NCBI GenBank assembly: GCA_964560495.1
Contig: CAZLMM010000007.1
Coordinates: 1 to 64,000 of the forward strand
Reading direction: 5' to 3'
Length of the DNA stretch: 64,000 bases
DNA from: UBA5069 sp964560495
Lineage (GTDB): Bacteria; Chloroflexota; Anaerolineae; Caldilineales; Caldilineaceae
The notes below the pieces were generated by a model. That model did no database searches, had not been told where the DNA came from, and saw nothing but the letters and a program-made list of their open reading frames with translations. Positions 59,832 to 64,000 of this stretch are shown here, one piece after another (position 1 is the stretch's first letter; each line of letters starts with the position of its first letter). The position numbers and the translations under genes were made by a program.

Positions 59832-61112
59832 ATGAATAAAGCCTTGTCATTCAATCCTGGCGCCCTAATCCAGCGCGTCGGCGTCCTACCCAGGCCGGAA
59901 GACGACGCCGAGTTGAAGCGTCGCGTCTTGATCATCATGACGTTGATGACGGCAACGGCGGGCATTGTCTGGGGCTTGATCTATGTTGGCTTTTCAGAGA
60001 TGCGGGCGGCTGTCATCCCTTTTGGCTATAGCCTATTGAGTCTGCTCAATCTGATTGGCCTGGTGATCGTCGGCAGTCTCGTCTTCTTTCGCTCAGTGCA
60101 GCTGTTGCTGATCCTGATGTTGCCCTTTCTCCTCATGATGATGTTGGGCGGCTTCGTGAATTCGGGCGCGGTCATCTTGTGGTCGTTGTTAGCTCCGCTG
60201 GTGGCGTTGCTTGTATGTGGACGCAAAGAGGCGGGACGCTGGTTCATAGCCTATCTTGCACTCATCATCGTCAGCGGTTTCTTGGAACTGGGGTCACCGC
60301 ATACCAACAACTTGCCGACGGATGTGATCATTGCCTTCTTTGTCCTGAATATCTGCATTCCAACCCTGTGTGCGTTTCTTTTGCTCATCTATTTCGTCGG
60401 CCAGAAGAACCAGGCCATGAACCTGCTGGGAGAAGAGAAGAGAAAATCCGAGCGTCTGTTGCTCAATGTTCTGCCGCAAGAGATCGCCAGCCTGCTCATC
60501 GATCACGAAGATCGCAGGATCGCTGAATACTGCGACCAAGTGAGCGTCCTGTTCGCCGATGTGGTCGGCTTTACCCCGCTTTCCGAAGTCCTCACCCCTC
60601 AGGAGGCAGTAGACGTACTGGACGAGATTTTCACCTACTTCGACCAATTGGCTGAACGACACGGCGTGGAGAAAATCCGCACCATCGGCGATGCCTATAT
60701 GGCTGCTACAGGCGTCCCCATCCCCCGCCACGACCATGCCCAGGCGCTGGCGCGCATGGCGCTGGAAATGATCGAATATGTGGATTCCAGGCCTCCCTGC
60801 GCCGGCGTGGCTCTCCAGGTGCGCATCGGCGTCAACTCTGGACCGGCAGTGGCCGGGGTCATCGGCACCACCAAATTTCACTACGACCTGTGGGGCGACG
60901 CGGTCAATATCGCCGCGCGTATGGAATCCCACGGCGAGCCTGGCAAGATTCAGATCGCCGCCAGCACCTATGACTTGATCCGGGATGGGTTCGTGTGCGA
61001 ATCGCGCGGGGTCATTCCCATCAAAGGCAAGGCGAACATGGAAACCTGGTTTCTCATCGCCGAACGGACGCCGCCGCCAGACGAGGCTTCGCTCAACGCC
61101 GCTTCACTGTGA
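59832..61112 (+). CDS. Membrane-bound class III adenylate/guanylate cyclase
   Basis: 426 residues. Six membrane helices fill about residues 30-195. The cyclase homology domain (about 235-410) shows SVLFADVVGFTPLSE (first metal Asp), EKIRTIGDAYMAATG (base-binding Lys, second metal Asp) and LWGDAVNIAARM (Asp for adenine choice, Asn and Arg for catalysis), so it should be active, most likely on ATP. AGGAG lies eleven bases before the ATG. cAMP targets are not evident nearby. Confidence 0.93.
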   Translation: MNKALSFNPGALIQRVGVLPRPEDDAELKRRVLIIMTLMTATAGIVWGLIYVGFSEMRAAVIPFGYSLLSLLNLIGLVIVGSLVFFRSVQLLLILMLPFLLMMMLGGFVNSGAVILWSLLAPLVALLVCGRKEAGRWFIAYLALIIVSGFLELGSPHTNNLPTDVIIAFFVLNICIPTLCAFLLLIYFVGQKNQAMNLLGEEKRKSERLLLNVLPQEIASLLIDHEDRRIAEYCDQVSVLFADVVGFTPLSEVLTPQEAVDVLDEIFTYFDQLAERHGVEKIRTIGDAYMAATGVPIPRHDHAQALARMALEMIEYVDSRPPCAGVALQVRIGVNSGPAVAGVIGTTKFHYDLWGDAVNIAARMESHGEPGKIQIAASTYDLIRDGFVCESRGVIPIKGKANMETWFLIAERTPPPDEASLNAASL

Positions 61113-61145
61113 GCGTCAATCACCGGGCTTGGACATGAACTTGTC

Positions 61146-61703
61146 ATGGAGACCATTGCGAAGATGAATCAGACCACCCAAGACAACCCTCGCTGGCATC
61201 ATCGCGCCATCCATCGCTTCACCTCGAAGCCTGTTGTGGCCTGGTTGGGAGCGCGCGCCATGCACCACATCGATCGTGCAATCTTCCGCCTGAGCGGCGG
61301 GCGCATCACCGGCGCAGCACTGTTATCTGGGCTGCCCACGGTGATGCTGACCACGATCGGCGCCAAGAGCGGTCTACCGCGCACGACGCCGCTGATAGGC
61401 GTTCCAATCGGTCACGATATGATCCTGATCGGCTCCAATTGGGGTCAAACGCGCCACCCGGCCTGGGTCTACAATCTGCGCGCCAATCCGCGCGCCACGG
61501 TCACGGTCAACAGGCGGACGGGAGCCTACCTGGCCCGCGAGGCGACAGGAGTCGACCGGGAAGTCCACTGGCAACGCGCAGTCGCGCTCTATCCCGGCTA
61601 TGCGGCATACAGCCAGCGCACAGGCGGTCGAGAGATTCCGGTGATGATTCTGACGCCTGAGAGTGCAAATGATCAGGAGAAGACCGAGGGTGTGAAACAG
61701 TGA
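61146..61703 (+). CDS. Deazaflavin (F420)-dependent nitroreductase-like protein (Ddn type)
   Basis: 185 residues of the split beta-barrel Ddn family. LTTIGAKSGLPRTTPLIGVPIGHDMILIGSNWG carries the cofactor-binding segment, HPAWVYNLRANPRATVTV is characteristic, and ALYPGYAAYSQRTGGREIPVMIL ends the domain. An alternative ATG is at 61164. It overlaps the XRE gene downstream by four bases (GTGA). It implies cofactor F420 in this organism. Confidence 0.9.
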   Translation: METIAKMNQTTQDNPRWHHRAIHRFTSKPVVAWLGARAMHHIDRAIFRLSGGRITGAALLSGLPTVMLTTIGAKSGLPRTTPLIGVPIGHDMILIGSNWGQTRHPAWVYNLRANPRATVTVNRRTGAYLAREATGVDREVHWQRAVALYPGYAAYSQRTGGREIPVMILTPESANDQEKTEGVKQ

Positions 61704-62047
61704 GTGACGAACGGGACGAGCTATTGGAGGCAATCCAGGAAAGCGTGCTGCGCCTGGCGCACAGCAGCACGCGCGTCGTCCCTCCATTGGACGATGTTCA
61801 CGAGAAGACCCGCCTGGCAGTTCGCCGCCTGGCGCGCAGCCGCATAAGTGAAACGCTCCGCCAATTGCGGGCGGCCAATGGCCTCAGCTACGAACGCGTT
61901 CAAGAGCGCACAGGTCTGTCGCAACAGCTTCTTTTTGACATGGAATACAAAGAACGCCGACTGACGCTGGATGAGTTGCGTAGACTCTGTCAGTGCTACA
62001 ATATAGGGGTCGATGACATTTTGGGGATCGAGCTAGAGACAAATTGA
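61700..62047 (+). CDS. XRE-type helix-turn-helix regulator
   Basis: 115 residues from a GTG start overlapping the previous stop. The HTH is ISETLRQLRAANGLSYERVQERTGLSQQLLFDMEYKERRLTLDEL at about 53-97; the end (CQCYNIGVDDILGIE) is typical of XRE domains. The N-terminal 50 residues are helical. It may regulate its coupled F420 oxidoreductase. Confidence 0.88.
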   Translation: MSDERDELLEAIQESVLRLAHSSTRVVPPLDDVHEKTRLAVRRLARSRISETLRQLRAANGLSYERVQERTGLSQQLLFDMEYKERRLTLDELRRLCQCYNIGVDDILGIELETN

Positions 62048-62067
62048 AGGAAGACTGAGGTGGAGCC

Positions 62068-62565
62068 ATGAAACCAGACCATTGGGTTCAACCCCAGCCC
62101 GGTCAGGAGTCTGTGTGGGACTATCCACGCCCGCCGCGCGTGGAGCCGAGCAACGAGCGGGTTCGTGTGGTCTTTGGCGGGGTCGTCATTGCAGACAGCG
62201 TGCGGACGTTGCGTGTGTTGGAGACCAGCCATCCGCCTGTCTATTATATCCCACCCGAAGACATCCGTATGGAGCATCTCGTCAAAACTTCCCAGCAGAC
62301 CTTTTGCGAGTGGAAAGGACAGGCGGGCTATTACTCGGTGGTCGTTGGCGACCGCCGAGTCGACAATGCCGCGTGGTTCTATCCCGCGCCGACGACTGGT
62401 TTCACTGCCATACGCAACCACGTGGCCTTCTATTCGGGCCGCATGGACGCCTGCTATGTGGATGACGAGTTGGTCACGCCCCAGCCGGGCGATTTCTATG
62501 GCGGCTGGATCACGAGCAGGATCGTCGGGACCTTTAAGGGCGCTTCCAAGACGTGGGGCTGGTGA
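62068..62565 (+). CDS. DUF427 protein
   Basis: 165 residues. ESVWDYPRPPRVEPSNERVRVVFGGVVIADS, YYIPPEDIRMEHL, SQQTFCEWKGQAGYYSVVVGD and NAAWFYPAP are all DUF427 blocks, including the conserved Cys/Trp region. It is probably a single-domain beta protein of unknown function. It follows the XRE gene by 20 bases. Confidence 0.92.
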   Translation: MKPDHWVQPQPGQESVWDYPRPPRVEPSNERVRVVFGGVVIADSVRTLRVLETSHPPVYYIPPEDIRMEHLVKTSQQTFCEWKGQAGYYSVVVGDRRVDNAAWFYPAPTTGFTAIRNHVAFYSGRMDACYVDDELVTPQPGDFYGGWITSRIVGTFKGASKTWGW

Positions 62566-62582
62566 GCAAAGGAGAGTCGCTT

Positions 62583-63377
62583 ATGCGTTGGTTGAAACGA
62601 ATCTTGTTGTTCACCGGCGTCTTCCTTCTAACATGCGTCCTCTTTCTCGCCCTCTCGATTGCGTTCGATGCCCTGACAGGACGGAGCCGCATGGATACGC
62701 TGGCGAACATCCAAATCCCCAATCCCAACGGAGCGCCTGTCGCCGGGTTTGTCGCTCAACCCCAAACAGACGGCGTCTTTCCGGCGGTGATCATGATTCA
62801 TGAGTTTTGGGGGCTAAAGGATGACATCATCGGCAAGGCCAAAGCCCTTGCCGACCAGGGATATGTGGTGGTTGCGCCAGACACCTATCGCGGCCAGACG
62901 ACTGGCTGGCTGCCGCGCGCCATCTACCTGGCGTTGACAGCCAACGATGAACGCGTTAACAGCGACCTGGATGCGGTCTTTGCCTGGCTCGCCTCTCAGC
63001 CAAATGTGGACCCGCAAGAGATCATCGTCGTGGGATTTTGCTATGGCGGCGGCAAGGCGCTGCGTTACAGCCTGCACAATCCAGAGGTAGCCGGGACGGG
63101 CGTCTTCTATGGCAGCCTGATCAGCGACCCGGAAATGCTCGCTGCTCTGCCGGGTCCGGTGTTGGGCATCTTTGGCGCGCTGGACGGCGCCCCCTCGCCG
63201 CAAGATGTGGCCGCCTTCAAAGACGGGCTGACGAAGGCCGGCGTCGCCCATCAGATCACTGTTTACCCTGGCGTAGGCCACGCCTTTGTCAAAAGCATGG
63301 AAGAAATCCGCCAGGGCGGCGTACAGTTGGACGCGTGGAATGAGTTTCTGAATTGGTTGAGGGACTCAACCTCCTGA
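62583..63377 (+). CDS. Dienelactone hydrolase family protein with membrane anchor
   Basis: 264 residues. A hydrophobic N-terminal helix (ILLFTGVFLLTCVLFLALSI, about 7-26) is followed by a DLH domain: VIMIHEFWGLKDDI (Glu), nucleophile GFCYGGG (Cys near 155), acid in GIFGALDGAPS and catalytic His in PGVGHAFVK. GGAG lies eight bases before the ATG. The Cys nucleophile and EFWG match true dienelactone hydrolases. Probably membrane- or envelope-attached. Confidence 0.9.
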   Translation: MRWLKRILLFTGVFLLTCVLFLALSIAFDALTGRSRMDTLANIQIPNPNGAPVAGFVAQPQTDGVFPAVIMIHEFWGLKDDIIGKAKALADQGYVVVAPDTYRGQTTGWLPRAIYLALTANDERVNSDLDAVFAWLASQPNVDPQEIIVVGFCYGGGKALRYSLHNPEVAGTGVFYGSLISDPEMLAALPGPVLGIFGALDGAPSPQDVAAFKDGLTKAGVAHQITVYPGVGHAFVKSMEEIRQGGVQLDAWNEFLNWLRDSTS

Positions 63378-63381
63378 TCCC

Positions 63382-64000
63382 ATGCTCGAAGTGCAGACTG
63401 CGGTCGCCAAGATCAACAAATATGCAACCAGCGAGAGCGGCGACACCGTGGAAGTGATCGAACGGCCACGGGGCGGCCTGAGCATCGTCATGGCCGATGG
63501 CCAGCGCAGCGGGCGCAGCGCCAAGGCCATCAGCAGCATGGTAGTGCGCAAGGCGGTGAGCCTGTTGGCGGAAGGAGTGCGCGACGGCGCGGTTGCCCGC
63601 GCCACCCACGATTATCTCCAGGCCCAGCGCGGCGGCCAGGTGAGCGCCGAGCTGGTCATCGTCAGCGTGGATCTCGTCACCCGCACGTTGGTCATCAGCC
63701 GCAACAGTCGGTGTCCCAGCCTGCTGCGGCTGTCAGGCGAAAATATCTGGCTGCGTGACGATAGTGAAGCGGTGGGGATCCATCTCAACACAAAGCCAGC
63801 CATCAGCCAGTTCGCCATCGCAAGCGACATGCTGTTGGTCGTGATGAGCGACGGCGTCTCTGCGGCCGGGGTGCGCACGGGCGACGCACTCGACCTGCCC
63901 GGACTGCTGGGCTGCGTGGATGGCGATGGCTCCACACCTGCCGGCGCCATCGCCGACGCTGTTCTTGCTGAGGCTCTGCGCCTGGATCAAGGGCGTCCCC
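63382..64000 (+). CDS. SpoIIE/PP2C-like protein phosphatase (3' partial)
   Basis: Open from ATG 63382 to the right edge (206 codons, no stop). AVAKINKYATSESGDTVEVIERP, GLSIVMADGQRSGRSAKAISSM (metal-binding Asp and Gly), SAELVIVSVDLVTRTLVISR and LLVVMSDGVSAAG (second acidic site) are the motif order of SpoIIE-type PPM phosphatases. These usually act in anti-sigma or STAND-type signalling. It starts four bases after the hydrolase stop. Confidence 0.85.
   Translation, partial: MLEVQTAVAKINKYATSESGDTVEVIERPRGGLSIVMADGQRSGRSAKAISSMVVRKAVSLLAEGVRDGAVARATHDYLQAQRGGQVSAELVIVSVDLVTRTLVISRNSRCPSLLRLSGENIWLRDDSEAVGIHLNTKPAISQFAIASDMLLVVMSDGVSAAGVRTGDALDLPGLLGCVDGDGSTPAGAIADAVLAEALRLDQGRP

Overview
The window looks like part of a GC-rich Chloroflexota genome (Anaerolineae/Caldilineae-like is my inference). 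The reasons are three large STAND NTPases, two of them with WD40 repeats, a MalT/LuxR regulator, GntR-controlled carbohydrate ABC import, a Ddn-like F420 oxidoreductase, and many small families typical of that phylum. A run of exactly 100 N at 6838-6937 shows it is a scaffold with a gap. No rRNA, tRNA or CRISPR array was recognised.

Layout. 1-6.7 kb: a WD40 STAND ATPase open at the left edge, a GNAT with a damaged 5' end, an eRF1-like protein and a ThuA-like protein. 7.0-22.8 kb: one long plus-strand catabolic locus: GntR regulator with a clear promoter and two phased operators, lipoprotein binding protein, two permeases, two different ABC ATPases, Gfo/Idh/MocA oxidoreductase, small membrane protein, GlcD-like FAD oxidase with a GlcF-like Fe-S partner, sugar isomerase/epimerase, and a block of Tm-1-like protein, creatininase-fold hydrolase and second Tm-1-like protein. 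The likely logic is import of a sugar-like compound, oxidation and isomerisation, then chemistry by the unassigned last block. 23.4-31 kb: a MalT-like regulator, then a minus-strand set of UbiB/ABC1 kinase-like protein, coiled-coil protein, HdeD-like membrane protein, second coiled-coil protein and DUF1269-like protein. 31.1-34.9 kb: XRE-NB-ARC-WD40 regulator.

35-45 kb is a decaying accessory zone. It holds intact genes (two zinc-free MDR oxidoreductases, RadC, an SLC13/ArsB-type permease, VapBC, an aminoglycoside-phosphotransferase-like gene) among at least eight gene relics: winged helix, DUF4386, metallo-beta-lactamase, truncated MDR, DNA methyltransferase, HEPN, MNT and APH pieces. Three genes or operons here share a near-identical upstream control element. 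45.9-56.7 kb carries tightly coupled small enzymes, nucleotidyltransferases, alpha/beta hydrolases and a GT39-like membrane protein. 56.7-64 kb has a VOC protein, a GT4/DedA pair, a class III adenylate cyclase, a Ddn-like/XRE pair, DUF427, a dienelactone hydrolase and a SpoIIE/PP2C-like phosphatase cut by the right edge.

The most unusual non-coding content is a set of small palindromic repeats: hairpins whose arms are built from repeated short words, a conserved tail following unrelated stems, a MITE-like family with shared terminal inverted repeats (two copies), and a two-hairpin BIME-like family. Several sit exactly at the broken ends of gene relics, so they may mark recombination or insertion points.
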